NCBI GenBank assembly: GCA_937959375.1
Contig: CALGLS010000144.1
Location: 1-39,931, forward strand
Reading direction: 5' to 3'
From: an uncultured Saprospiraceae bacterium
Lineage (GTDB): Bacteria > Bacteroidota > Bacteroidia > Chitinophagales > Saprospiraceae
Length of the DNA stretch: 39,931 bases
The notes beneath the pieces are model-generated. The model was not told the DNA's origin, did not search any database, and was given only the letters and a program-made list of their open reading frames with translations. Position 1 is the stretch's first letter, and every line of letters begins with the position of its first letter. Shown here piece by piece: positions 1 to 10,742 of the stretch. The translations under genes and the position numbers were made by a program.

Positions 1-29
1 TTATTGCTCCAATAAGGCAAATCGCGCTC

Positions 30-1349
30 CTATTTCCGCATCCAAACATCTCGCTGTGGAAAAGGAATTGTAATATCGTTTTCACGAAATAAGCGGTCAA
101 TCTCAAAGCGCAAATCACTCTTTATATCTTCGATCACGATGAAGTTCCGTGACCAAATCATCAATTCAAAAGTTAGAGCTGAATCACCAAAATCAATAAA
201 TCGAACCGAAGGAACTGGTTTACCCAATACATAGATATTTTCCTTGGCCGCTTGAATCAACAAATCTTTTACCGTTTCCGTATTTGATCCATAAGCTACT
301 CCTATCGTAATCGTAAAACGGACCTTGTCATCATTGTGTGTCCAATTGACTACGTTGTCCATGATTAGTTTTGAGTTGGGCACAAAAACTGTTCGGTTAT
401 CTCGCGACTCAATGGTAGATGTTCTCAAACCAATTCGTTTGACCGTTCCCACTAAAGTCCCCACCTCTACCACATCACCTACTTCTACCGTTCGCTCAAA
501 CAACAAAATAATTCCAGAAAAAAGATCATTAAACGTTTGTTGTAATCCCAATCCAACACCCACCAATAAGGCCGCCAAACCACCCCAAACTACAGTCATT
601 TTTACACCAAGTGTTTCTATCGCAACAAATACCGCTATGATGTAAATGATGTATTTCAACAACTGGTTAATCGCATAACGAGACCCCACATTTACTGCTC
701 TCTTTCTATAGTAAGTATGCATAACTAACTCTGTAAGAATCCAAACAAATAGATTCGCCAAAAGCATCACCATTACTATATTGAATAGGCTTGATATTTT
801 TACCCAAGTATCTCCCAATGGAAATAAATCATAATCTAATCTAAAGTTTTGCAAAATCAATACAACCGCAATCGTATACACCAAATACCGAGCAGTATAG
901 CTTCTACCTTTTGGTTGGTTTGCTGCTGTTAAATTAGAATTAGAAGTCATCGACTCATCCTTTCGAGTCTTATCGTAATTGTATAATAAGATTTTTGAAA
1001 TCGCCCAATCCGCAAGACGTGCCAATTGAAAAAGAAGGAAGGCTTGTAGAATCGCACTTATCCTTATCGTCGTATCATTTCGTTCATAAAGGACATAATC
1101 CAAATTCAGAATCATCAGTATACCTATCAAAGCCGCAAAAATAAAAACGTAACGAATAGACATTCGTACAACTCGCTCAGGTTTCACCTTTATCGTTTCC
1201 CTCTTAAAGTATCTAGTCAACAATTTACTAGCCAATACCCAATACAAAACCAAACTCACAAGGACAACGGCCGCAACTGCTGTCAACTGAGCTCCCGTTA
1301 TAGCTTGATTCAGGATCTTAAAGAATTCGGTATTAAAAAATGTTTCCAT
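30..1349 (-). CDS. Mechanosensitive ion channel family protein (MscS-like)
   Basis: Multi-TM N-terminus followed by MscS core 'GGLAALLVGVGLGLQQTFNDLFSGIILLFERTVEVGDVVEVG...GTVKRIGLRTSTIESRDNRTVFVPNSKLI'. Confidence 0.93.
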   Translation of the reverse strand: METFFNTEFFKILNQAITGAQLTAVAAVVLVSLVLYWVLASKLLTRYFKRETIKVKPERVVRMSIRYVFIFAALIGILMILNLDYVLYERNDTTIRISAILQAFLLFQLARLADWAISKILLYNYDKTRKDESMTSNSNLTAANQPKGRSYTARYLVYTIAVVLILQNFRLDYDLFPLGDTWVKISSLFNIVMVMLLANLFVWILTELVMHTYYRKRAVNVGSRYAINQLLKYIIYIIAVFVAIETLGVKMTVVWGGLAALLVGVGLGLQQTFNDLFSGIILLFERTVEVGDVVEVGTLVGTVKRIGLRTSTIESRDNRTVFVPNSKLIMDNVVNWTHNDDKVRFTITIGVAYGSNTETVKDLLIQAAKENIYVLGKPVPSVRFIDFGDSALTFELMIWSRNFIVIEDIKSDLRFEIDRLFRENDITIPFPQRDVWMRK

Positions 1350-1415
1350 TGTTTCTTTTTACGGGATAAATATAGATAAGTTAAACGGTTAAGTAATAAA
1401 GTAGATACAACTTCT

Positions 1416-1423
1416 TACTTTTG
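1416..1423 (+). promoter_or_regulatory. Possible Bacteroidota -7 element (TACTTTTG) upstream of adenine deaminase
   Basis: Matches TAnnTTTG; no clear -33 TTG seen at the expected spacing. Confidence 0.35.
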
Positions 1424-1461
1424 CTCAAAGCAAGTGCTTGTACTAAACAAAATAAACAACG

Positions 1462-3084
1462 ATGCGCATCAAAGGTAATTATATAGACATAGCAGCAAAA
1501 TCAATTTATTATGCTGCTATTGAAATAGAAGACGGAATCATCACCGCTGTAACAAGAGAGGAAGGTGAAAGTAAAAATTATATCATGCCTGGATTCGTAG
1601 ATGCGCATGTGCATATTGAGAGTTCTATGCTGATTCCCTCCGAATTTGCTCGACTTGCTGTAGTTCACGGTACCGTTGCAACTGTTTCTGATCCCCATGA
1701 GATTGCGAACGTGTTAGGCCTCAAAGGCGTTTTCTATATGCTTGATAATGGTAAGAAAGTTCCTTTCAAATTTAACTTTGGAGCTCCTTCTTGTGTACCA
1801 GCTACTACTTTCGAAACAGCAGGTGCCGTTATCAATGTTAAAGATGTAAAAGACTTATTGAAAAAAGACGACATCCTCTACCTCACTGAAATGATGAACT
1901 ACCCTGGCGTTCTTTTCGACTCCCCTGATGTTATGGCAAAAATTGCCGCAGCAAAAGAGGCAGGCAAACCAATAGACGGTCATGCTCCTGGGTTAAGAGG
2001 CGAAGATGCAAAAAAATATGCTGACGCTGGTATCAGTACCGACCATGAATGTTTTACCTACGATGAGGCACTCGAAAAAATTGAATACGGCATGAAGATC
2101 TTAATCCGTGAAGGAAGTGCAGCCAAAAACTTTGAAGCACTAATCGATCTTTTACCAAAATTTCCAGATCGCATTATGTTTTGCTCCGATGATAAGCATC
2201 CTGATGATCTAATTCTTGGTCATATAAATAAACTCGCTGCAAGAGCCATTGACAAAGGCTGCGATTTATTTGATACGCTTAACGCTGCCTGTGTTAATCC
2301 TGTAAAGCATTACAATCTTCCAGTCGGTTTACTGCAAGTTGGCGATCCTGCAGATTTTATTATTGTTGACAATCTTAGAACTTTCGATGTAAAAGCTACT
2401 TATATTGATGGAGAGCTTGTCGCAAAAAAAGGAGAAACTTTAATCCCACGAGTCGAATCTGAAATCGTCAATAATTTTAACACCAGTTACAAATCAGAAG
2501 ACGATTTTGTAGTTGTTGCGAAAACAGATAAAGTCAATGTAATCAAAGCAATAAATGGTGAAATAGTAACCGAAAGTTATGTTGCTTCCGCTAAAGTAGA
2601 AACGGGAAATGCGATCTCTGATGTAGAACAAGATATACTCAAACTAACGGTAGTTAACAGATATGGGGACACACCACCAGCAGTTGCCTTTATCAATGGT
2701 TTCAATTTAAACGATGGCGCCATAGCCTCCTGTGTAGGTCACGACTCACATAATATTATTGCAGTAGGAACAGACGACGAATCTATTTGCAAAGCTGTAA
2801 ATCTCATCATCGAAAATCAAGGAGGTATTGCAGCCGTTCAAGGAAAAGAAGAACAAGTATTAGCACTCCCAGTCGCTGGTATTATGACAAATGCTGATGG
2901 ATACGCTGTTGCTCGTGATTATAGTGTAATTGACCAGTTTGTAAAAACAAAGATGAACTGTCCACTTACGGCGCCATTTATGACCCTATCCTTTATGGCT
3001 TTATTGGTTATTCCTCAACTCAAATTAAGTGACAAAGGCCTTTTTGACGGAGCTGCATTTGCTTACAAAGAATTATTCGCCTAG
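1462..3084 (+). CDS. ade: Adenine deaminase
   Basis: 540 aa, amidohydrolase motifs '[45 protein letters not shown]', '[11 protein letters not shown]', C-terminal '[23 protein letters not shown]'. Confidence 0.95.
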   Translation: MRIKGNYIDIAAKSIYYAAIEIEDGIITAVTREEGESKNYIMPGFVDAHVHIESSMLIPSEFARLAVVHGTVATVSDPHEIANVLGLKGVFYMLDNGKKVPFKFNFGAPSCVPATTFETAGAVINVKDVKDLLKKDDILYLTEMMNYPGVLFDSPDVMAKIAAAKEAGKPIDGHAPGLRGEDAKKYADAGISTDHECFTYDEALEKIEYGMKILIREGSAAKNFEALIDLLPKFPDRIMFCSDDKHPDDLILGHINKLAARAIDKGCDLFDTLNAACVNPVKHYNLPVGLLQVGDPADFIIVDNLRTFDVKATYIDGELVAKKGETLIPRVESEIVNNFNTSYKSEDDFVVVAKTDKVNVIKAINGEIVTESYVASAKVETGNAISDVEQDILKLTVVNRYGDTPPAVAFINGFNLNDGAIASCVGHDSHNIIAVGTDDESICKAVNLIIENQGGIAAVQGKEEQVLALPVAGIMTNADGYAVARDYSVIDQFVKTKMNCPLTAPFMTLSFMALLVIPQLKLSDKGLFDGAAFAYKELFA

Positions 3085-3250
3085 TGTATTCAATGCAGTA
3101 GACCATTAACTTCTTTTTAATAAAATATTAAATTTCTAGATATTTCTTGTTAAAGACAAGCATGTATCTGCTATGTTGGTTATCTTTGTAGAATATTTAG
3201 AACGCCCCAAACGTTTCGAATAAAAGACTACATAGATATTCACAACATTC

Positions 3251-4936
3251 ATGAAACAGATACTCCTACTATTAACGCTTTGTTGCATCATTGCTCTGCC
3301 GAATCAAGATATATTTGCGCAGAAAAAATATGTATTGGAAAAACTCCCACCTACTATCAATACTGCTCAGTTTGACGAAATCGCTCCTATTGCCAGTATC
3401 GACGGTAACAATCTCTACTTCACAAGAGTTGGATATCCTGACTTCGAAAAAACGCTAATAGAAAAAGGTGAAGACCTCTCTTATAAGTTGAGTAATCAGC
3501 AATACATGAACTATCTTAGTAAGATATACTCTAAGATTGCACATCAGCATGTTTCTAATCCTGTCAACTCAGGTTTCAACCAAGACATATGGGTAGCCTC
3601 TGGTTCTGCAGGCAATTTTACGCAAGTAAGCCACCCCGGATACCCGCTCAATAATGCACTTCCAAATAGTGTAAGTTCTCTGACACCTTCTGGAAATGAA
3701 CTTATCGTTCTCAACCAATTTGTTGAAGAAGGTGGAATGAAAAAAGGTTTTTCTATTATTAGAAAAACGCAGGACGATTCTTGGTCTTTTCCAGAACCCG
3801 TAGGTATTGAAAATTACTACAACTCAGGAACAGACGTAAGTATGAATGTAAGCCAAGATGGTAGTGTGCTTATTCTCGCAATGCAGCGTGGTGACTCATT
3901 TGGGAAAAGTGATTTATACATTTGTCACCGTACAGGCCATAATAGTTGGAGTGCTCCACAAAATATGGGGCGAATGGTTAATTCTTCCAGACAAGAAACA
4001 ACACCTTTTTTATCAGAAGATAAAACGCGTCTGTTCTTCTCTTCCGACCGAAGAGGTGCCAAAGGAGGTAATGATATTTTTATGCTTATGCGAAAGGGTG
4101 ATAGCTGGACCGAGTGGTCAAAGCCACGTCGTTTCAAATCACCTGTCAACTCTAAGAGTGATGACAGCCAACCATTTTTTAATTCAGCTACAGGCTATCT
4201 CTATTTCACTTCCAATCGTGATGGCAGCTCTGATATTTTTCGAGTAAAAATTGCACCTCCTGTTCCTGTAGGTATTACCATAAAGGGTAAGATCATCAAT
4301 TCTAAAACAGGCGAACCAATGGCTGCTAATGTCAAATCTGGTTTAGCTAATAATGAGTTATATAGAAATGTTTATGTTTCTGAAGATGGTTCTTTTGAGA
4401 TTACCGTTCCTAAAGGAGTACAGTTTACATTGGTAGCTGACAGACCTGGTTATGTTGGGCAAAAAGATACTGTTTACTACAGAAGTGATTATGTCTATTT
4501 CAAAGACAAACATCTTGATCTAAAAATGGATCCAGTTGAAGCCGGAACTAAGGTCGACCTTGATCCAATTTACTTTACAAAGTCTACGGCTGAAATTAAA
4601 AAGGAATCTTACCCTGCTTTGGATAAGTTAGCGAGTTTCCTCAGAGATAATTATTTTATTACCATTCAAATTTCTGGACATACCGACAATCAAGGAGACA
4701 AACCTGCTCTCGCTCGCTTATCAGAAGAACGTGCAGAAGCGGTAAGACATTATTTGATTTATACGGGTCGCATAAATCCATTGCGAATGGAAGCAATTGG
4801 AATGGGACATACCCAACCCGTGACCGATAATTCAACAGATGCACTGAGAAGGTTGAATCGAAGAGTTGAGGTCGAAATAATTCGAGTACACGAACCAGAG
4901 ATGAGTCAACAAGGAGGAGAAAGAAAAGTTGACTAA
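3251..4936 (+). CDS. OmpA family protein with PD40/WD40-like beta-propeller repeats
   Basis: Signal peptide; repeats 'LFFSSDRRGAKGGNDIF', 'LYFTSNRDGSSDIFRVK'; C-terminal OmpA domain 'IQISGHTDNQGDKPALARLSEERAEAVRHYLI'. Confidence 0.92.
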   Translation: MKQILLLLTLCCIIALPNQDIFAQKKYVLEKLPPTINTAQFDEIAPIASIDGNNLYFTRVGYPDFEKTLIEKGEDLSYKLSNQQYMNYLSKIYSKIAHQHVSNPVNSGFNQDIWVASGSAGNFTQVSHPGYPLNNALPNSVSSLTPSGNELIVLNQFVEEGGMKKGFSIIRKTQDDSWSFPEPVGIENYYNSGTDVSMNVSQDGSVLILAMQRGDSFGKSDLYICHRTGHNSWSAPQNMGRMVNSSRQETTPFLSEDKTRLFFSSDRRGAKGGNDIFMLMRKGDSWTEWSKPRRFKSPVNSKSDDSQPFFNSATGYLYFTSNRDGSSDIFRVKIAPPVPVGITIKGKIINSKTGEPMAANVKSGLANNELYRNVYVSEDGSFEITVPKGVQFTLVADRPGYVGQKDTVYYRSDYVYFKDKHLDLKMDPVEAGTKVDLDPIYFTKSTAEIKKESYPALDKLASFLRDNYFITIQISGHTDNQGDKPALARLSEERAEAVRHYLIYTGRINPLRMEAIGMGHTQPVTDNSTDALRRLNRRVEVEIIRVHEPEMSQQGGERKVD

Positions 4937-4954
4937 CCTATTCAATATAGTTTT

Positions 4955-4993
4955 AAAAAAGGCATTTGGTTTGATAAACCAAATGCCTTTTTT
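4955..4993. terminator. Bidirectional-type intrinsic terminator
   Basis: AAAAAAGGCATTTGGTTT-GAT-AAACCAAATGCCTTTTTT, perfect stem with T-tract, 18 bp after the OmpA stop. Confidence 0.92.
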
Positions 4994-5088
4994 AGTAGTT
5001 TATACCCTTGTCCGATAACTTACTTTAGTCAAAGTTTTATCGCATCGCTTAATTTGTATAACTTGCCACTCAATTCAATTGCAAAAAA

Positions 5089-5757
5089 ATGCTTCGTATT
5101 TTAGCTCAATTCGTTTCTATTGTCTTTCATCCTTTGCTGATCGTTACCTACATGTTAGTGATCCTCCTCTTGGTCAATCCATACATGTTTGGAGTCAATG
5201 ATTTAGCTAGTGCTAAAAGCAAGCAATTAATTCTATTGATTTTCTTGTCCACCTTTATTATTCCTGGATTTGCGGTTGTCATGATGAAAGCACTAGGTAT
5301 GATAGATTCGCTTCAGATGAAAACAAAGTCCGAACGTATTGGTCCCTACATCGTCACAGGAATTCTCTACATGTGGCTTTTTCAGAATATTCTTAACAAT
5401 CCAGATATACCTTCTGCCTACAAAGTTTTCGTACTTGGTGCAACCATAGGCTTGTTTGTTAGCTTCTTCTTCAATCTCTTTACCAAAATAAGTATGCATG
5501 CCCTAGGAATGGGCGGACTATTAGGGATGATCATTATTACATCGCTACTCTTTAGCTATGGCTCCTTTGTATTTAGTATTGGCCCTTTTGGAATGATGGA
5601 AATGAGTATGAATGCGCTTCTTTTGATTGTCATTCTTATCTCCGGCTTAGTTTGTACCTGCCGACTTTTGCTTAATGCCCATGATCTACAAGACCTCTAC
5701 AGTGGATTTATCATTGGAATAGGCGCTCAATTTTTGGCCCTAAGAATAATGTTTTAG
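5089..5757 (+). CDS. Multi-pass membrane protein, PAP2-superfamily-like
   Basis: Hydrophobic 222 aa ORF with about 6 TM segments; overall pattern resembles PAP2-related Bacteroidota proteins. Confidence 0.65.
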   Translation: MLRILAQFVSIVFHPLLIVTYMLVILLLVNPYMFGVNDLASAKSKQLILLIFLSTFIIPGFAVVMMKALGMIDSLQMKTKSERIGPYIVTGILYMWLFQNILNNPDIPSAYKVFVLGATIGLFVSFFFNLFTKISMHALGMGGLLGMIIITSLLFSYGSFVFSIGPFGMMEMSMNALLLIVILISGLVCTCRLLLNAHDLQDLYSGFIIGIGAQFLALRIMF

Positions 5758-5945
5758 CATTTATTTAGATGGCTTCCGCCAAAAATCTTCCTACTTACAT
5801 CTTCTTCTTTAGTGTAACTGCCTTCCTGTTGCTAAAATTAGTCTCTTAATTTCTCCTATTACCGATCTGTTTTAAGACATTTGTAGGTAAATACTTAGAA
5901 ACTAGGAGAAAAGTCCATGTATCTGAATCCTTTTATTTCCGTTAT

Positions 5946-6794
5946 ATGGAATACTTTCTCGCAAAAAAAATACCTATGCAGGAGTTAAAAAGTACAATAG
6001 AACAATGTTGGGAAGATCGATCTTTACTAAAAGACGAAAACAACCAAAAGCAAATTGAAGCGGTAATCGACCTTTTAGATAAAGGCGAAATTCGCGTAGC
6101 GCAACCAGATGACAACGACGGTTGGATCGTCAACGACTGGGTAAAAAAAGCAGTAGTACTCTACTTCCCTATTCGAAAAATGGAAGCCATCGAAGTTGGC
6201 CCTTTCGTTTTCCATGATAAAATGCCATTGAAAACAGATTACGCACAAACTGGAGTCCGTGTTGTACCTCATGCAATTGCCCGAAAAGGTGCATTCATTG
6301 AAAAAGGTGCCATCCTCATGCCTTCTTATGTTAATATCGGCGCATGGGTTGGAGCTGGAAGTATGGTTGATACTTGGGCGACCGTTGGTTCTTGTGGACA
6401 AATCGGACGCAACGTTCATCTAAGTGGTGGCGTAGGTATTGGTGGTGTTCTCGAACCTTTGCAAGCAACCCCAACTATTATTGAAGACAACTGTTTTATT
6501 GGCTCTCGTTGTATCGTTGTGGAAGGGGTACGAGTTGGTAAAGAATCAGTGCTTGGCGCAAATGTAGTATTGACGCAATCAACACACATCATTGATGTAA
6601 CAGGTGATGAGCCCGTAACAACAAAAGGTTATGTTCCTCCAAGGTCTGTCGTAATTCCTGGAAGCTACACACGTAAATTTCCAGCTGGTGAATTTCAGGT
6701 CAACTGTGCCCTCATCATTGGTAAACGAAAAGAAAGCACCGACAAAAAAGTTTCTCTTAATGATGCGCTTCGTGAATACAATGTTTCAGCTTAG
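5946..6794 (+). CDS. dapD: 2,3,4,5-tetrahydropyridine-2,6-dicarboxylate N-succinyltransferase
   Basis: Left-handed beta-helix hexapeptide repeats; 'MPSYVNIGAWVGAGSMVDTWATVGSCGQIGRNVHLSGGVGIGGVLEP' is diagnostic of DapD. Confidence 0.96.
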   Translation: MEYFLAKKIPMQELKSTIEQCWEDRSLLKDENNQKQIEAVIDLLDKGEIRVAQPDDNDGWIVNDWVKKAVVLYFPIRKMEAIEVGPFVFHDKMPLKTDYAQTGVRVVPHAIARKGAFIEKGAILMPSYVNIGAWVGAGSMVDTWATVGSCGQIGRNVHLSGGVGIGGVLEPLQATPTIIEDNCFIGSRCIVVEGVRVGKESVLGANVVLTQSTHIIDVTGDEPVTTKGYVPPRSVVIPGSYTRKFPAGEFQVNCALIIGKRKESTDKKVSLNDALREYNVSA

Positions 6795-6854
6795 TAATTT
6801 AAAATCCAGTTTGAATACTTAATGTGAATTAGTTTTAAAACACAATAAATAATA

Positions 6855-9485
6855 ATGAAGTCTATACTATCCTTTTCTGTACTTTTTATATTCTTATTGA
6901 TGGGATGTAAAACAAGTCAAAAAGCAAGCGATCCGGTTTACACCATTGAAGAAAGATTCTTGGATACACTTTCTATTGTTGCTGACAAACCTGATAATTT
7001 AAAAGAACCTGAAGATTTTAAATTACCTCCATATGCTCCAAGTTATACACTTACCAACAACCTTTTACACACCAAACTAGATTTACGTTTTGATTGGGCA
7101 AAAGAACATGTTATTGGTAAAGCAACATTGACATTAGAACCTTATTTCTATCCAACCAATACCTTGGTACTAGATGCCAAAGGTTTTGATATTAATAAAG
7201 TTACCTATGCCGGAAAATCTGCTGATTTAAAATACGAATACAATGGTGAACAACTTATCATTGACCTCGGTCGCGAAATTCCTTCCAACCAAAAGTATGA
7301 TATCTACATCGACTATGTAGCCAAACCTGCAGAGGTTGCTGCTGGTGGAGGAAGTGCTGCGATCACTTCAGATCAAGGACTTTTCTTTATTAATCCAAAT
7401 GGTGATGACCCAACAAAACCTCAACAAATTTGGACACAAGGTGAAACTGAATGGAACTCCCGTTGGTTTCCAACTATTGATAAACCTAACGAGCGTTGTA
7501 CACAAGAAATGTATTTGACGGTAGATAAAAAGTACAAAACATTATCTAACGGTGCCTTGATCAATAGTAAGAACAACAGTGATGGAACACGTACCGATTA
7601 CTGGAAAATGGATTTGCCACACGCACCTTATTTGTTCATGCTTACCGTTGGTGACTTCGCTGTAGTGAATGATAAATGGAGCGGTATCCCTGTTGACTAT
7701 TACGTAGAACCTGCTTATGAAAACTCTGCTCGCGGTATCTTTTCCAACACCACTGAAATGTTAACTTTCTTCTCAGATCTTGTTGGTGTAAAATACCCTT
7801 GGCCAAAATACTCTCAAATCATTGTTCGCGATTATGTTTCTGGTGCCATGGAAAATACTACTGGTGTTATCTTTGGTGAGTTTGTACAAAAAACGAATCG
7901 CGAATTAATTGATAATCACAATGAATTAATCGTTGCTCACGAGATGGTTCATCATTGGTTTGGTGACTACGTTACCTGTGAAAGTTGGTCAAATCTAACA
8001 ATGAATGAAGGTTTTGCTAACTATGGTGAATACCTTTGGTTGGAACACAAATACGGAAACGATGATGCGGACCGTCATAGAATGAATGAGATGAATGGTT
8101 ATCTAAATTCTGTAAATCGTGGTGGTGCTCATCCACTTATTCACTTTGGTGTAGAAAATAGTGAAGACATGTTTGATGCGCACAGTTACAATAAAGGTGG
8201 CCTTGTTTTACATATGCTTCGCAATTACCTAGGTGATAAAGCTTTCTTTGCTGGACTAAAAAAATATTTGGTTGACAATGCGTACACTGCCGTAGAAGCA
8301 CATGACTTGCGCCTTGCGATGGAAGCTATTTCTGGTCAAGATCTCAACTGGTTTTTCAATCAATGGTATTTTGAATCAGGACATCCTCGACTAGATATCA
8401 AATACAACTATAATGAAGTTGCTGGTGAAACAGAAGTAATCATTGAACAGAAACAAGATACCGATCGTTACCCTGCAATTTTCACACTACCCATTGGTAT
8501 TGACATTTATGTTGGTAAACAAAAAGCGATCCGTGAAAACGTAATGATGACTAAACGAAAGCAAACCTTTTCTTTCAAAGTTTCTGAAAAACCAGTATTG
8601 GTAAATGTAGATGCAGATGGCGTTTTACTTTGTGAAAAAACAGACAACAAAACGGAGTCTGCTTATATTTTCCAATTTTACAATGGCAAAAACTTACAAG
8701 ATAGACTGGAGGCAATTGAAGCTTTAAAGACAAGTAATAATACAAAAGCAAAACAACTTATTGTAGATGCTTTAGATGATCCATTTTGGGGAATCAGAAG
8801 ATTAGCGCTAAGATATATTGATCCAAATTCAGATGCTACCATTACAGACAAAGTAGCTACACTTGCAGCTAAAGATCCTAAGTCTCAAGTACGTTCATCT
8901 GCAATTGGTTTTCTAGGACAAACTAAAAACATGAAGTACTTACCGGTTATTAAAACAGCCGTTGAAAAAGATCAAGCCTACCCTTCCGTTTCTGCTGGTC
9001 TGTCCGCACTTGCTGAACTAGATCCCAAAACGGCTACTGCTTATGCAAAGAGAATGGAGTCTGACGAAAATAGTAATATCATTAATGCGATTGGAAATGT
9101 TTACGGCTTAGTTCCAGACAAATCTAATCTTGCATATTTTGAAAACAACTTTGACAAGCTAGAAACTTTTAGTGCTTTCTCATTTTTTGAAAACTACTCT
9201 AAGTTACTTAGCGCCATGGACCTAACAGTTGTTGATGATAAAATCAAAATGCTAGAAGGCTATGCAACAGATGCTGACAAATCACAGTGGAAACGATTCT
9301 CAGCAACTAAAGCCATTTTTGATGTAAAGTCAGGATATGATGAACGTCTTTCAACCATGGAAGCAACGGATACTGGCCGTGCTGATCTTGAATCACGGAT
9401 CGCAACCATGACAGAAATGATTAAAGTCATCAGTGACAAAGAGACAAATCAGCAGCTTAAGATGATTTATCAAAATTTTAAGTAA
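6855..9485 (+). CDS. M1 family aminopeptidase, lipoprotein, with C-terminal HEAT-like region
   Basis: Lipobox 'LLMGC'; 'GAMENTTGVIFGE' and 'HEMVHHWFGDYVTCESWSNLTMNEGFANY' (HEXXH-X18-E). Confidence 0.95.
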   Translation: MKSILSFSVLFIFLLMGCKTSQKASDPVYTIEERFLDTLSIVADKPDNLKEPEDFKLPPYAPSYTLTNNLLHTKLDLRFDWAKEHVIGKATLTLEPYFYPTNTLVLDAKGFDINKVTYAGKSADLKYEYNGEQLIIDLGREIPSNQKYDIYIDYVAKPAEVAAGGGSAAITSDQGLFFINPNGDDPTKPQQIWTQGETEWNSRWFPTIDKPNERCTQEMYLTVDKKYKTLSNGALINSKNNSDGTRTDYWKMDLPHAPYLFMLTVGDFAVVNDKWSGIPVDYYVEPAYENSARGIFSNTTEMLTFFSDLVGVKYPWPKYSQIIVRDYVSGAMENTTGVIFGEFVQKTNRELIDNHNELIVAHEMVHHWFGDYVTCESWSNLTMNEGFANYGEYLWLEHKYGNDDADRHRMNEMNGYLNSVNRGGAHPLIHFGVENSEDMFDAHSYNKGGLVLHMLRNYLGDKAFFAGLKKYLVDNAYTAVEAHDLRLAMEAISGQDLNWFFNQWYFESGHPRLDIKYNYNEVAGETEVIIEQKQDTDRYPAIFTLPIGIDIYVGKQKAIRENVMMTKRKQTFSFKVSEKPVLVNVDADGVLLCEKTDNKTESAYIFQFYNGKNLQDRLEAIEALKTSNNTKAKQLIVDALDDPFWGIRRLALRYIDPNSDATITDKVATLAAKDPKSQVRSSAIGFLGQTKNMKYLPVIKTAVEKDQAYPSVSAGLSALAELDPKTATAYAKRMESDENSNIINAIGNVYGLVPDKSNLAYFENNFDKLETFSAFSFFENYSKLLSAMDLTVVDDKIKMLEGYATDADKSQWKRFSATKAIFDVKSGYDERLSTMEATDTGRADLESRIATMTEMIKVISDKETNQQLKMIYQNFK

Positions 9486-9587
9486 CTGTTCGTGATTTAG
9501 CTATAACATATTTCGGATGTCTTCAATTGGCATTCGAAATATGTAGCTAATGCAGAATGAAGTTGTATAAGAATTCGAAAAGAAACT

Positions 9588-10667
9588 TTATCTTTTCGTC
9601 AATAGTTCAAACAGCTTTAAGTTTATATAGTAATTTCCTGTTCCAATTTTCTTCTTTTCAAGAATACCGTCTTTAGCTAATTTATTTAAGTAATTTCCCG
9701 CAGTTATTCTTGATACTCCCATCTCTTCTACTATAAATTCTATCTTGGTGTAAGGATGTTTAAATAAGTTATTGAGCAAATCTTGGCTGTAAAATTTGTA
9801 GTTATTTCTAAGGTTATGTTTCATGGTCAACATTAATTCTTTAATTGATAAAATTAATTGAATTGTTTCCTTTGAAGTAGTTTCTATTCCTTTAATTATA
9901 TATAATAACCAATTTTCCCATTCATTCGTATCCCTTACTTCCTGTAAAAGTTTGTAGTAGTCACTTTTATTTTTTATGATATAACTACTCAAATATAAAA
10001 TAGGCAAATCTAATAATTCTTCTAGTATCAAATACAAAATGTTAATGATCCTTCCTGTTCTCCCATTTCCATCGTAAAATGGATGAATACTCTCAAATTG
10101 AAAATGAATAATTCCCATTTTCACCAGCGCTTCATAATCACTCATGGTTTCGTCGTTTATAAATTGTTCAAGATTTGACATCAAATTACTAATCGTATCA
10201 TAATCCTGAGGAGGCGTATAAACTGTTTCTCCAGTCGTAGCATTTCTCAATGCGGTACCAGGTAATTTCCGAAATCCTGCTTTATTATTTTCTAATATCT
10301 CTTGTATTTCTACAATCATATTTGAAGTGAGGATTTTTTTATCAGACACTAGAGCGTATCCTTTTTTTAGAGCTTTTATATAATTTTGAACTTCTTTAGC
10401 TTCTAGTTTCTGTATCGATTTCAGATTTAATTCAAATTTATATAACTCATCATGGGTTGTAATTATATTTTCAATTGCTGAACTATCTTTTGCTTCCTGT
10501 AATCCTAATGTATTTACCAGAATATTTTGGTTAGGTATACTCAAAGCTATTCCTTTCAATTCCGCTAAAGCTGCATATGCTTTTGGAAGGCTCTTTAATA
10601 TTTTTTTTGTTTCGATCTCTTTTGAAGGAGGAAGATTCTCTAGTTTCCAAATATTTTGATTATTCAT
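9588..10667 (-). CDS. Fic family protein (putative AMPylator) with N-terminal inhibitory motif
   Basis: Fic core 'HPFYDGNGRTGRI'; N-terminal 'SSAIEN' fits the [S/T]xxxE[G/N] inhibitory motif; C-terminal winged-helix-like region. Confidence 0.93.
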   Translation of the reverse strand: MNNQNIWKLENLPPSKEIETKKILKSLPKAYAALAELKGIALSIPNQNILVNTLGLQEAKDSSAIENIITTHDELYKFELNLKSIQKLEAKEVQNYIKALKKGYALVSDKKILTSNMIVEIQEILENNKAGFRKLPGTALRNATTGETVYTPPQDYDTISNLMSNLEQFINDETMSDYEALVKMGIIHFQFESIHPFYDGNGRTGRIINILYLILEELLDLPILYLSSYIIKNKSDYYKLLQEVRDTNEWENWLLYIIKGIETTSKETIQLILSIKELMLTMKHNLRNNYKFYSQDLLNNLFKHPYTKIEFIVEEMGVSRITAGNYLNKLAKDGILEKKKIGTGNYYINLKLFELLTKR

Positions 10668-10668
10668 C

Positions 10669-10695
10669 TGTATAGATTTATTGATATTCTATACA
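10669..10695. repeat. Inverted repeat TGTATAGA-N11-TCTATACA upstream of fic
   Basis: 8-bp arms at 10669-10676 and 10688-10695, directly adjacent to the fic start codon. Confidence 0.75.
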
Positions 10696-10701
10696 AAGAT
10701 A
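10694..10701 (-). promoter_or_regulatory. Possible -7 element TATCTTTG for fic
   Basis: Reverse complement of caaagata; matches TAnnTTTG. Confidence 0.4.
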
Positions 10702-10742
10702 TCTATTATGATAAGAAAATCGGATTTTCTTATCATAATAGA
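10702..10742. repeat. 19-bp perfect inverted repeat with 3-nt loop
   Basis: TCTATTATGATAAGAAAAT-CGG-ATTTTCTTATCATAATAGA. Confidence 0.9.

Noticed and set aside
325-645. + strand ORF of 106 aa antisense to the MscS gene
   Set aside because: Low-complexity S/T/P translation, fully overlapped by a well-supported CDS; shadow ORF.
3858-4247. 129 aa ORF inside the OmpA/PD40 gene
   Set aside because: Alternate frame within a clear CDS, no recognisable domain.
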